64,000 bases of DNA from JBALVT01 sp045110675. GTDB taxonomy: Bacteria > Pseudomonadota > Gammaproteobacteria > Pseudomonadales > Halieaceae. A model generated the notes under the pieces. It saw only the letters and a program-made list of their open reading frames with translations. It was not told where the DNA came from and searched no databases. The translations under genes were made by a program, and so were the position numbers. The number at the start of each line of letters is the position of its first letter. Within the stretch, counting starts at the first letter, position 1. Of the stretch, positions 27,555 to 35,255 are shown piece by piece. Location: positions 1-64,000 of the forward strand of contig JBGCGJ010000065.1 of NCBI GenBank assembly GCA_045110675.1. Direction: 5' to 3'.

Positions 27555-27576
27555 AAACAATCAGTCCTTACTGTTT
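27555..27576 (-). promoter_or_regulatory. Operator-like motif, copy 3 (divergent acyl-CoA dehydrogenase and SDR operons)
   Basis: Read on the minus strand: AAA, CAG (27573-27571), TAAGGA, CTG (27564-27562), ATTGTTT (27561-27555). It matches copies 1 and 4 at the outer positions with the same 6-base spacer. It sits between divergent genes, 118 bases from one and 70 from the other. Confidence 0.62.
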
Positions 27577-27646
27577 TATTCTTATTTCGATTAGCTTAGA
27601 CTCAATTCTCCAGCCAACAAAACAGCAGCCAAAACCAGGACAAAAA

Positions 27647-28351
27647 ATGAGCATGAAAACCTGTGTGGTGGCGGGCGTCGGTCCGGGTATTGGCAAAGCG
27701 TGTTGCGAGCATTACGCGGCCGAGGGCTACCGGGTGGTGATGATGGCACGCAACGAGGAATACCTGGAAGAACTGGCTCAGACGCTACCCGCATCCGCGG
27801 TGGTCATTTCACTGGACCTGACGAACGAGTCAGCCATCAATCACGCTTTTGAGCGGGTATTATTGGAATACGGCTCCATTGAAGTTCTCATTTACAACGC
27901 AGCACGGGGTAGTTTCGGGAGCTTTCTGGAAGTTGAACCCAGTGAACTGGCGAAAAATTTTGCTATTAACACCATGGGCTTGCTGTACTGCGCTCGAGCG
28001 GTCGCACCGTCGATGATCGAACAAAAATCGGGCTCAATACTCATTACCGGCAACACTGCGGCAACACGCGGCGGTGCAAAGTTTGCCGCCTTCGCCCCCT
28101 CAAAGAGCGCGGCGAGAAGCCTGTCGCAGTCTATGGCCAGAGAGCTGGGGCCACGGCATGTACATGTAGCCTTTCTCGTTGTTGATGCGGCGGTGGACGG
28201 GCCCTTCGCCCGCAAACTCAGGCCCGATATGCCAGACGACTATTTTATTCAACCGGCGGCCGTTGCCGAGGCGATCTGGTTTTTGGATCAGCAGCCCGAA
28301 AATAGCTGGACGTCAGAACTCGATCTTAGACCCCACGGGGAAAGTTGGTGA
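27647..28351 (+). CDS. SDR-family protein with catalytic Tyr replaced by Phe
   Basis: A 234-residue SDR-fold protein. The cofactor loop VGPGIGKACCEHY is near residue 11, YNAARGSFG replaces the NNAG block, LITGNTAATRG keeps a polar residue near the Ser position, and FAPSK stands where YxxxK is expected, so the acid/base Tyr is Phe. The end of the protein is shorter than classical SDRs. It may bind cofactor but work poorly as a dehydrogenase, or use another acid. The next gene begins 8 bases after its stop, so they form an operon. Confidence 0.83.
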   Translation: MSMKTCVVAGVGPGIGKACCEHYAAEGYRVVMMARNEEYLEELAQTLPASAVVISLDLTNESAINHAFERVLLEYGSIEVLIYNAARGSFGSFLEVEPSELAKNFAINTMGLLYCARAVAPSMIEQKSGSILITGNTAATRGGAKFAAFAPSKSAARSLSQSMARELGPRHVHVAFLVVDAAVDGPFARKLRPDMPDDYFIQPAAVAEAIWFLDQQPENSWTSELDLRPHGESW

Positions 28352-28358
28352 AACGCAG

Positions 28359-29015
28359 ATGACTAAACTCAACCTAAGTGCCGACCAGGTATTGACCACG
28401 ACACGAGCAGTACGCAAGAGAATGGATTTCGACAGGGCTGTGGAGTCAGACGTAATAGAAGAATGCCTCCAAATTGCGCTGCAAGCGCCTTCTGGCTCCA
28501 ATTCCCAGGGTTGGCATTTTGTCGTCGTTACAGACGAAGATAAAAAAGCTCAGATTGCCCGTTATTATCAAGCCTCCTTCGCTGAATACGAACGCGGCCC
28601 GGGGCAGCCCACCAAAATTCATACAGACGATCCATCGATGAAAGATATACAGGAACGAGTATTGGGTTCCGCCCAGTTTCTAAGCGCCAATATGGCCAGA
28701 GTACCGGCCATGCTCATTCCCTGCGCGGCAGGTCGTCTGGACGATCCGGAACTCCCCTTCCCCCATGCCGCAGGTGCTTATGGATCTATCATTCCCGCCG
28801 TGTGGAGTTTTATGCTCGCCGCTAGAGAACGCGGGATTGGAACCTGCTGGACGACCTTGCACCTGAATTACGAGAAGGAGATTGCGGCAATACTGGACAT
28901 TCCGGCGGACTACACTCAAATCGCATTGATACCCCTCGCTTACACCAAAGGCACTGATTTTAAAGTCGCACCGCGCAAACCGTTGGCAGACATTTTGCAC
29001 AAGAATCGATGGTAA
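28359..29015 (+). CDS. Nitroreductase-family flavoprotein
   Basis: A 218-residue FMN enzyme. TTTRAVRKRMDFDRAV near residue 13, APSGSNSQGWHFVVV near 42 for FMN binding, a variable central part, and the C-terminal GIGTCWTTLHLNYEKEIAAILDIP with PLAYTKGTDFKVAPRKPL are the family plan. Members reduce nitroaromatics, quinones, or enones, or remove hydrogens or halogens. The substrate is not clear. ATG at 28359 is chosen because it follows the SDR stop by 8 bases and starts the family-like sequence. Confidence 0.87.
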   Translation: MTKLNLSADQVLTTTRAVRKRMDFDRAVESDVIEECLQIALQAPSGSNSQGWHFVVVTDEDKKAQIARYYQASFAEYERGPGQPTKIHTDDPSMKDIQERVLGSAQFLSANMARVPAMLIPCAAGRLDDPELPFPHAAGAYGSIIPAVWSFMLAARERGIGTCWTTLHLNYEKEIAAILDIPADYTQIALIPLAYTKGTDFKVAPRKPLADILHKNRW

Positions 29016-29019
29016 AGCG

Positions 29020-29505
29020 CTAAAGCTTCAGCAAGGCATCGTTTGCCTCGGCGAGTTGGTGTTGATTAAACACCGCAATCCCGTGTCGTCTCAACAACGC
29101 TGTTGTCACTCCCTCCCCTGCTTTCTTGGAAGCTGAAAACGATCCGTCGTGAATCAACGAACTACCACAGGAGGGGCTGCCCTCCGTTAAAATGGCAATG
29201 TGGATTTTATGCTCCCTGCACAGGTCGAGCGCTAGATTCGCTCCCTTCAGAAAAAAAGAACTGACGTCTACGCCGGTATTGGCAATAACAGCTGATGAAC
29301 CGTCGAGTACATCCACGCCACCGCCAGACGCGATTTCCGCCGCGGGTCTGGGCACTGACATTCCCGCATCGACTTCAGGGCAAACGGCGACCACTCTTCC
29401 CTCGCGCAGCCAGCGATGCAATGTCTCCTGGGCTAGCGTGCAGGCTTTGCCATCGTAGCGAACGCGCTCACCCAGTAGACAGCTACTAACTAGAATTTTA
29501 TGCAC
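29020..29505 (-). CDS. DUF523 family protein (TudS-like [4Fe-4S] desulfidase)
   Basis: A 161-residue protein of the DUF523 family, some members of which are the thiouracil desulfidase TudS. Three conserved Cys that would hold the iron-sulfur cluster are present: C9 in VSSCLLG, C42 in AVCPEVDAG and C113 in GSPSCGSS, with RYDG and the GKTPS-like LTEGSPSCG block. Removal of sulfur from a thiolated base is known for TudS. Whether this copy does that is inference. It converges with the nitroreductase gene (4-base gap) and looks unrelated to the catabolic genes. Confidence 0.9.
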   Translation of the reverse strand: MHKILVSSCLLGERVRYDGKACTLAQETLHRWLREGRVVAVCPEVDAGMSVPRPAAEIASGGGVDVLDGSSAVIANTGVDVSSFFLKGANLALDLCREHKIHIAILTEGSPSCGSSLIHDGSFSASKKAGEGVTTALLRRHGIAVFNQHQLAEANDALLKL

Positions 29506-29538
29506 CGGGGCACACGAAGCAGTTTTTACGACTGTTAT

Positions 29539-29844
29539 TCACGATTGAAACGTATCGTCCATTTGCTCCTTATACATCGCGCCGCTGCCAGCGGGAGCGA
29601 GGCTGGACGCATAGAGCATTTCGGAAATCCCTCCGTGCTGACTGTTGACACTTTCGGCTATCTGAAAAAAACTTCCTTGGTGTGCATTCATGTCAGTCGC
29701 CGCGATAAGATGCGTCTGCTTAGCCGATTGCTTGAAAATTTTATGCAGGGCCCGCGTGTTATTGGCGAGCTCGTTTTGTTTTACAAACCGAATTCGCCAA
29801 TTTCTTTCGACGATATAGTTAAACACTCTGGTGCTTGTCGTCAT
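29539..29844 (-). CDS. Small conserved-looking protein, unknown function
   Basis: A 101-residue protein with no membrane segment. It is rich in Asn, Gln, Ala and Ser, with basic FKQSAKQTH and acidic KEQMDDTFQ parts. ATG at 29844 is preferred because GAGG lies 9 bases upstream, and the longer reading would overlap the oxygenase gene. It starts 40 bases downstream of the carotenoid-oxygenase stop on the same strand, so it may be co-transcribed. I recognise no family. It could be a non-gene, but the ribosome site and position favour a real one. Confidence 0.45.
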   Translation of the reverse strand: MTTSTRVFNYIVERNWRIRFVKQNELANNTRALHKIFKQSAKQTHLIAATDMNAHQGSFFQIAESVNSQHGGISEMLYASSLAPAGSGAMYKEQMDDTFQS

Positions 29845-29884
29845 GGTCGAAAACCTCTCTATCGCAGTACACGGGTCGACAAAG

Positions 29885-31525
29885 CTATTCGTTTTTCGAG
29901 TCAGCTCGCAAGTCCTGCAGTTTTTGGTCATCCAACCAGCAAGCGTGCACGCCGTAGGGTACGCGTTGCGGAAGGTGCAGCCGCGCCAGCTCAGTCATGT
30001 TCGAGGCATCGATAATAACCATTGCCGCAGAATCATCAGACATCAGAATGTCGACCAGATAACCGTCGTCCTCTGCCTGTGAATTTGGCTTGGGAACATA
30101 CAGCGCCTCACCCCCAAGATAGTCCCCGTAATCGAAATATTCCAGCTCGCACTGATTCTGCAAGTCATACTTCAAGACTCCCTTACCCATAATTCCACCG
30201 CTGCGCTCCTCGTCCAGTAGGTAGGCATAGCGTGTGGGCTTGCCGAGGTATGCGGTGTTGAAGCTGGGCCTCTCATAGAAGTGATCCATGAGAGCGCGTT
30301 GCTCTGTCACTTCTCCCGTATCGAGATTGAGACGGAAAACGTGTAATTTGGCGTGGGGTTCCAAAGGTGTATGGATAGGGACCGTAGAGGGGTATGAAGG
30401 ATATACAGGTGAAAATAGCACAATATCTGTTCCACCATCTTCACGTGTCTCTTCCCAGCCATTGATCGTGTGCCAAATGTGTCCGGGGAGATCAGTCGTA
30501 AACCATTGCACTGGATCACCCTCTTTGTGACCCCGACGGATCACCCCAAAACGCATTTTGTGTTCGGGATCAAAGTAAAACGGGCTCTGATATTCCGAAG
30601 TAATTTTTTTGCTGTCAAAACGCAGGGACAGATCGGGCAGTACGGCAAAGTGTTCGGTGAGAAAATAATCGTGTAGGAAAGCCAGCGCAGGTTTTTCTTC
30701 CGACAGCTTGCTGCTCTGTGCGAGTTTGCCTTGACTCACCACATTGTAGTGCAATTGGCCACTCATCAGGTCGGTGCTGAAGGTGTGCCAATCTCCAGAT
30801 TCGGGATCAATCTTGGGATGGGCGGTAAAGGGCGTCGCCAAATTTCCCGCAAAGTCGTCCCACTGACCCTCACCTGATAACTTCAATCTTCCCTCGTGAT
30901 CATCAATCGCAAGCGAAAAGGGATAACCGGTTTCTTGCAGGCAATAGAGTTTACCGCTGTGGTATTGGATCGCGGTCGTAGCGGAACTGTTTTCAAGGGT
31001 TTCTAACTTGGGAATGACACCAAAGCGTTTTTTTAACAAATCCAGAATAATTTTAAACAGCGCGGGTTTTCCACCACCGGCCAGATCGCCAAACTCGGGA
31101 TACACCTCACGCCCGCGCTCTTTTTCGATATGGAACCGCGGGGTTTTTACGTAAGTATTCGAATACGTCGCCACGCCTTCTTTCACCTGAATCTGATGCA
31201 GCATACCTGCACCGTTAAACATGTGCATTCGACTGTTGAGTTCCTCGAACTGGGTATTGGTGCCGTTGCGAATATACACGCCACTAAAGTGAGCAGGAAT
31301 AACACCTTCTACCCTGACCTCCGCGTGCGTCAGCTGGGTATGGACCGGTGCAAAGCCAGCGCCCGAATAGGGCGTGGCCTTATTGAACTGATCAATTTTC
31401 TGCGCCTTCTCTACTTTGCGATCTGCCCAGGCGAGCAGTGGACGTGGCGCGACAAAAAGTAGCACAATAAGAACCAGTGGAAGACTGATTAACACCACGA
31501 GCGCCGTGGAAAAAATAGATAACAT
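29885..31525 (-). CDS. Carotenoid oxygenase (RPE65/CCD family), membrane-anchored
   Basis: A 546-residue non-heme iron dioxygenase. The four His ligands are in FTAHPKIDP (H236), FLHDYFLTEHF (H285), IWHTINGW (H352) and GVHACWL (H527). VYIRNGTN and GAGMLHQ are the early family blocks. Unlike the other two copies it begins with a long hydrophobic segment (residues 4-26), probably an uncleaved inner-membrane anchor. The protein is about 65 residues longer than the others. The ATG has GAGG 7 bases upstream. It probably cleaves a membrane-soluble polyene or stilbene-like compound, with substrate unknown. Confidence 0.92.
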   Translation of the reverse strand: MLSIFSTALVVLISLPLVLIVLLFVAPRPLLAWADRKVEKAQKIDQFNKATPYSGAGFAPVHTQLTHAEVRVEGVIPAHFSGVYIRNGTNTQFEELNSRMHMFNGAGMLHQIQVKEGVATYSNTYVKTPRFHIEKERGREVYPEFGDLAGGGKPALFKIILDLLKKRFGVIPKLETLENSSATTAIQYHSGKLYCLQETGYPFSLAIDDHEGRLKLSGEGQWDDFAGNLATPFTAHPKIDPESGDWHTFSTDLMSGQLHYNVVSQGKLAQSSKLSEEKPALAFLHDYFLTEHFAVLPDLSLRFDSKKITSEYQSPFYFDPEHKMRFGVIRRGHKEGDPVQWFTTDLPGHIWHTINGWEETREDGGTDIVLFSPVYPSYPSTVPIHTPLEPHAKLHVFRLNLDTGEVTEQRALMDHFYERPSFNTAYLGKPTRYAYLLDEERSGGIMGKGVLKYDLQNQCELEYFDYGDYLGGEALYVPKPNSQAEDDGYLVDILMSDDSAAMVIIDASNMTELARLHLPQRVPYGVHACWLDDQKLQDLRADSKNE

Positions 31526-31766
31526 AGTGAGGCCTCTACCCTACGTTTAAGCCTGGGGGCTTATTATTGTTAGTGAACATGAAGTCTTGAAAAACTTCTC
31601 CGAAGTGTTAACCCTGACAGTATTGAGTGCAAATATCCAGCGTTGTAAACGCGACAGCAATACCCGATTTGAGCATATTATACGAAGTGGAAACACACAT
31701 GGATCTTGGTATCAGAATACAAATGATGGCGAGAACAACTAACCCTAACAGCAAAGAGGAAACATC

Positions 31767-32489
31767 ATGGAAATTGCTTCGACAAGTCTTGATTACTACG
31801 CGGGGGACACTCTCTGTAAAGGCGAGTATTTCAGCCCGGAAAACAGCAGCGGAAAACTGCCCGTTGTTTTGGTGTGCTATGCCTGGGATGGTCTGATTGA
31901 CGAGGTCCGCGACAAAGCTCGCAAGTTGGCTGAATCTGGCTATATTGCGTTTGCTCTGGATGTGTATGGCGATGGTAAGACCTACTCAGACATAACCACC
32001 GAACTCGATGAGGCACTGGGCCCTTACATGGCAGACCGCGGTTTACTGCTGGAGCGACTGCAGGCGGGCCTGGATGCAGCGAAAACAATCCCCAACGCAG
32101 ATGATTCACGTATCGCCTCAATGGGATATTGCTTTGGAGGCATGTGTGTTTTAGATCTCGCTCGCTCTGGAGCGGATGACTTAAAAGCAGCAGTATCATT
32201 TCATGGTGCGCTGGCGCCGAATGATCTGAAATCGCCGGAGACAATCAACACTAAATTGCTGGTATTGCACGGCCATGATGATCCAATGATTCCACAGGAG
32301 CATGTGACAGGATTCATGGCCGAGATGACTCAGAAAAAGGCCGACTGGCAATTTGTGTCCTATAGCGGCACCGTCCACGCATTCACACGGCCCGATGCCA
32401 ACATGCCCGAGATAGGAGCGATGTATAACCCTTCAACAGACCGGCGATCCTGGCAGGCGATGCTGAACTTCTTTGCCGAAGTTTTGTAG
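31767..32489 (+). CDS. Dienelactone hydrolase-family protein
   Basis: A 240-residue alpha/beta hydrolase. The nucleophile is Cys122 in GYCFGG, the Asp is in HGHDDPMIP, and the His in TVHAFT, which is the Cys-Asp-His triad of dienelactone hydrolase rather than Ser. The family opens lactones from ring cleavage and also hydrolyses other esters. GAGG lies 7 bases before the ATG. It starts a three-gene unit with the two MaoC-like genes and is divergent from the membrane-bound carotenoid oxygenase across 241 bases. Confidence 0.9.
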   Translation: MEIASTSLDYYAGDTLCKGEYFSPENSSGKLPVVLVCYAWDGLIDEVRDKARKLAESGYIAFALDVYGDGKTYSDITTELDEALGPYMADRGLLLERLQAGLDAAKTIPNADDSRIASMGYCFGGMCVLDLARSGADDLKAAVSFHGALAPNDLKSPETINTKLLVLHGHDDPMIPQEHVTGFMAEMTQKKADWQFVSYSGTVHAFTRPDANMPEIGAMYNPSTDRRSWQAMLNFFAEVL

Positions 32490-32494
32490 CAATC

Positions 32495-32950
32495 ATGAAT
32501 AGACCCTCGATCCCGCCACTGGAACAGATTCAGGCAATTGCCGGGCATCAATTTCCCGGCGGGAACTACCGAATAGAACACTGGGAAAACTTTCTGCTGA
32601 CCGATTGTACGGGAGCAGAGATACTTCCCGGTGGCATGGTTCATCCAGTGGCATTATTCCATGTGCCCATAATCGGCTGCGGAACCAGCATTACTGAAAT
32701 GTTTGCCCTGGGTCAGGCAGAATCAGATCTCTCGATCATTCCCGCAAGCTATGATTGGGAGATATTCGAACCGCTTATTGAGGATATTTCTTACTCGATC
32801 AGCGGCAGAATCATCAGCGCTGAACGCAACAGCGATGATGACGGAAACCTCTATGACCGCATCCAATTTTGTTTTGAAATCCACAATCCCGAAAAAATGC
32901 TGGCAGTAAGATCGACCATCACGTGGCACTACACCAGGAATACCCTATGA
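32495..32950 (+). CDS. MaoC-like hot-dog protein, non-catalytic half of a split hydratase
   Basis: A 151-residue hot-dog-fold protein of the MaoC N-terminal/FAS1-like dehydratase type. It lacks the Asp-x4-His motif of hydratases and ends with FCFEIHNPEKMLAVRSTITWHY, a typical last strand pair. It starts 5 bases after the hydrolase stop and overlaps the next gene (ATGA at 32947-32950). Similar pairs, such as ChsH1-ChsH2, form heteromeric enoyl-CoA hydratases in which only one partner is catalytic. The same arrangement is inferred here. Confidence 0.78.
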   Translation: MNRPSIPPLEQIQAIAGHQFPGGNYRIEHWENFLLTDCTGAEILPGGMVHPVALFHVPIIGCGTSITEMFALGQAESDLSIIPASYDWEIFEPLIEDISYSISGRIISAERNSDDDGNLYDRIQFCFEIHNPEKMLAVRSTITWHYTRNTL

Positions 32951-33363
32951 GCTATCAAGTAGGGGATTCCATTCCCGAATGGACAATGGCCAGTGTCAGT
33001 GCCGAAAAAATGAAAACCATGGCGGCAGTATTACGCGACCCCAACCCCCTTCACTGGGATCGTGAGGCCGTAGATTCTCTACCGCTGGGGCTTGGCAAGC
33101 GAACGATCAACCAGGGGCCTTTGGGTCTGAGCTATATGGTAAATATGCTGCATGCCTGGATGGGGCCCAGGTGTTTACGAAGGTTGGTGATGCGATTTCC
33201 CCAAGTTGTGCTCGATGGCGACCGAGTGGTTGCAAGAGGAACGATTACAAGTCTGAGTCATGACGGGGCAGAACATATTGCAGTCTGTAAAGTGTTTCTG
33301 GAACACGATGAACGCGGCATCTTGCTCGAGGGAGAAGCTACCGTTTTATTAACCCAGGATTAG
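32947..33363 (+). CDS. MaoC-like enoyl-CoA hydratase, catalytic half
   Basis: A 138-residue hot-dog protein with the R-hydratase signature DPNPLHWD, giving the catalytic Asp31 and His36, followed by a GPLGLSYMVNML helix. It adds water across the double bond of an enoyl-CoA. Its ATG overlaps the stop of the preceding non-catalytic partner, so the two are translated together and probably form one enzyme. It converges with a Rieske oxygenase gene 14 bases away. Confidence 0.87.
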   Translation: MSYQVGDSIPEWTMASVSAEKMKTMAAVLRDPNPLHWDREAVDSLPLGLGKRTINQGPLGLSYMVNMLHAWMGPRCLRRLVMRFPQVVLDGDRVVARGTITSLSHDGAEHIAVCKVFLEHDERGILLEGEATVLLTQD

Positions 33364-33377
33364 TCGACAAGCGGCCA

Positions 33378-34733
33378 CTATTTTATCGGTCGCCTGCCTT
33401 CAATGTAGTCGTCCACTAGCACATGTAACCGCTGTGTTCGGCTTTCCTGCCCTGCCAGATAAGCGCCCTTGTAGCCCCTTGATCGCATACTCAACTGCTG
33501 CCCGGGAAAGATACTCATGTCCTGATCAATCGTCAGCCCCATACTTTTCTCTCCCGCCGCGAAAAACTCATGTTCAACAATCGCATCCCGCTCTACCGGC
33601 CCATCCGCTGTTTGTACGGGAGAAGAGTCGTTGTCCGGGTTTGGCGCATACCACCAATTGTCGAAAATACACTGCTCGGGATCACTTGGATGAGGGCGCG
33701 CGCGCAAAAAATGAAAGCCGTCAGCCCAAATGGAAACAGCGAAGTTTGGAAACAAATTATAGTGGTAGGCATCTGTCAGCTGGCTGTCGTTGAGCTTACT
33801 AAAGTAGTCGTAGCCTCGTTCGGGCCCCAATTTTCGCTTGGCTTTTTGCAAGGCCTCACGAGTCTCTTCACCTTTTCCTCGGAAATCCTCCGGATCCAGC
33901 TCCCAGTACCTCAAGGCTGATGCGAGGGGCTCGCCAATCTCCTCGCCCTCTTCTGTTGCAGGGCCAGCATAGCCGCCCAGCATAATCATGCGATTGTGGC
34001 CCTCATCAGCCATATCAAAACGGGTGTTCTTGTAGTTCGTGTCGATACCCAGATGAACTCGTTGTTTATCCAAATTGGGGCCCTTGGGTTTGTGAACGGT
34101 ATTGACGTGATACGACTCGTTGAAATTATCCATCACGATTTTCCAATTACACGGTGCGATGGTGGTTTTTGCCAGGTAACGCGTCCAGTTTTCTACACCG
34201 TAGACTTCCCAGTCCTTGCATATCGGCCCCAGAAAGGACGCCAAGCTCTCGCACTCCGGGTCCATATTGATCCATATAAATCCGGCGAAGGTATCGCAGG
34301 GAATTTCCTCAAGAGTCACTTTTCCGCAGGGATTGCCCCGAGGATAATCGTCAGGATCTTGCACAAAATTTAGCTCGCCATCGGGCATCCAGGCCCAGCT
34401 GTGGTAGGGACATACAAAACGTCTGGCATGTCCCTTGCGCTCACTTACCAACCGTTGGCCGCGATGTTGGCAGACGTTGTAAAACGCTTTGATACTGTGG
34501 TCTTTCTGTCTCACCATCAGAATGGATTCCGTACCAACCTCTTCTTGTTGCCAATCTCCCGGATTGGGCATCTCATCTTCTCGGCCAAGCAACAACCAGA
34601 CTTTGGTCCACATGTGCTCCATTTCTAACGCGGCGAACTCTTTGGAGGTATAGCGATGCCCTTCTATTTTGTGAGTCCGCTGCTCCTGTTCGGGCCAATC
34701 TGGAAGATCTTGATTGATATTTTCCTGATTCAT
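33378..34733 (-). CDS. Rieske non-heme iron oxygenase alpha subunit, copy 1
   Basis: A 451-residue ring-hydroxylating-type oxygenase. The Rieske [2Fe-2S] ligands are C88/H90 in CQHRG and C108/H111 in CPYHSW. The mononuclear iron site has H209 and H214 in DNFNESYHVNTVH. Reactions of the family are dihydroxylation, monohydroxylation or demethylation. ATG at 34733 is preferred, because the 33-residue extension to 34832 would overlap the neighbour's ribosome site. It is divergent from a SnoaL-like gene. No ferredoxin or reductase gene is adjacent. Confidence 0.93.
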   Translation of the reverse strand: MNQENINQDLPDWPEQEQRTHKIEGHRYTSKEFAALEMEHMWTKVWLLLGREDEMPNPGDWQQEEVGTESILMVRQKDHSIKAFYNVCQHRGQRLVSERKGHARRFVCPYHSWAWMPDGELNFVQDPDDYPRGNPCGKVTLEEIPCDTFAGFIWINMDPECESLASFLGPICKDWEVYGVENWTRYLAKTTIAPCNWKIVMDNFNESYHVNTVHKPKGPNLDKQRVHLGIDTNYKNTRFDMADEGHNRMIMLGGYAGPATEEGEEIGEPLASALRYWELDPEDFRGKGEETREALQKAKRKLGPERGYDYFSKLNDSQLTDAYHYNLFPNFAVSIWADGFHFLRARPHPSDPEQCIFDNWWYAPNPDNDSSPVQTADGPVERDAIVEHEFFAAGEKSMGLTIDQDMSIFPGQQLSMRSRGYKGAYLAGQESRTQRLHVLVDDYIEGRRPIK

Positions 34734-34835
34734 ATTATTCTCTGTGAATTGAGGTTTAGCCGAGCAATTAGGATAAACGGCTAATGGTTGTCTGTCACCT
34801 TTGCCGTCACTTCTGCCCAACAACTGGAGCATTCA

Positions 34836-35255
34836 ATGGAAATAAATCTGGCGCTTGATCGTATCGCCTTGCAGGACGTGATGCTGAATTACGCCGCAGC
34901 CGTCGATGAGCGAGACTATGATCGCTACAAAGCTTGCTTTGCGGCGACTGTGGAAGTAGTGAACTTTGGCGAGGAAATTTTCCAAGGTAGAGAAGCCTGG
35001 CTGGAATACGTTTGGGGTGAATTGAAAAAGTACAGTGCTACACAACACTTGTTGGGACCCCAGTACGCTGTCATTGACGGCGACCACGCCCGCACACGAT
35101 CCGATGTTCAGGCGCTACATTTTACTGAGACTGAGAACGTGCAGCGAATTACCTTATGGGCGACCTACCACACCAACATGCAGCGCATAGACGGCGATTG
35201 GAAAATCGTTCGCCATGAACTGGCCGTTCGAGGCCTTCACACGCAGCAAGACTAA
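34836..35255 (+). CDS. SnoaL-like (NTF2-fold) protein next to Rieske oxygenase 1
   Basis: A 139-residue cone-shaped NTF2-fold protein. ALQDVMLNYAAAVDERDYDRYKACFA is the typical first helix pair, and IDGDWKIVRHELAVRG the final strand. Members act as isomerases, cyclases, or hydratases, and small beta subunits of Rieske dioxygenases share the fold. ATG at 34836 has GGAG 6 bases upstream. It is divergent from the Rieske gene and its 3' end overlaps the convergent carotenoid oxygenase by 4 bases. Confidence 0.82.
   Translation: MEINLALDRIALQDVMLNYAAAVDERDYDRYKACFAATVEVVNFGEEIFQGREAWLEYVWGELKKYSATQHLLGPQYAVIDGDHARTRSDVQALHFTETENVQRITLWATYHTNMQRIDGDWKIVRHELAVRGLHTQQD

Noticed and set aside
29500..30015. 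A 171-residue plus-strand frame between the DUF523 and oxygenase genes
   Set aside because: It runs into the oxygenase gene in antisense. The minus-strand frame at 29539-29844 has a better start and fits the direction of its neighbours.
31549..31652. Short inverted repeats (AAGCC/GGCTT and GCGTT-GTA-AACGC) between the oxygenase and hydrolase genes
   Set aside because: Stems are only 5 bp and no copies occur elsewhere, so they are not better than chance.
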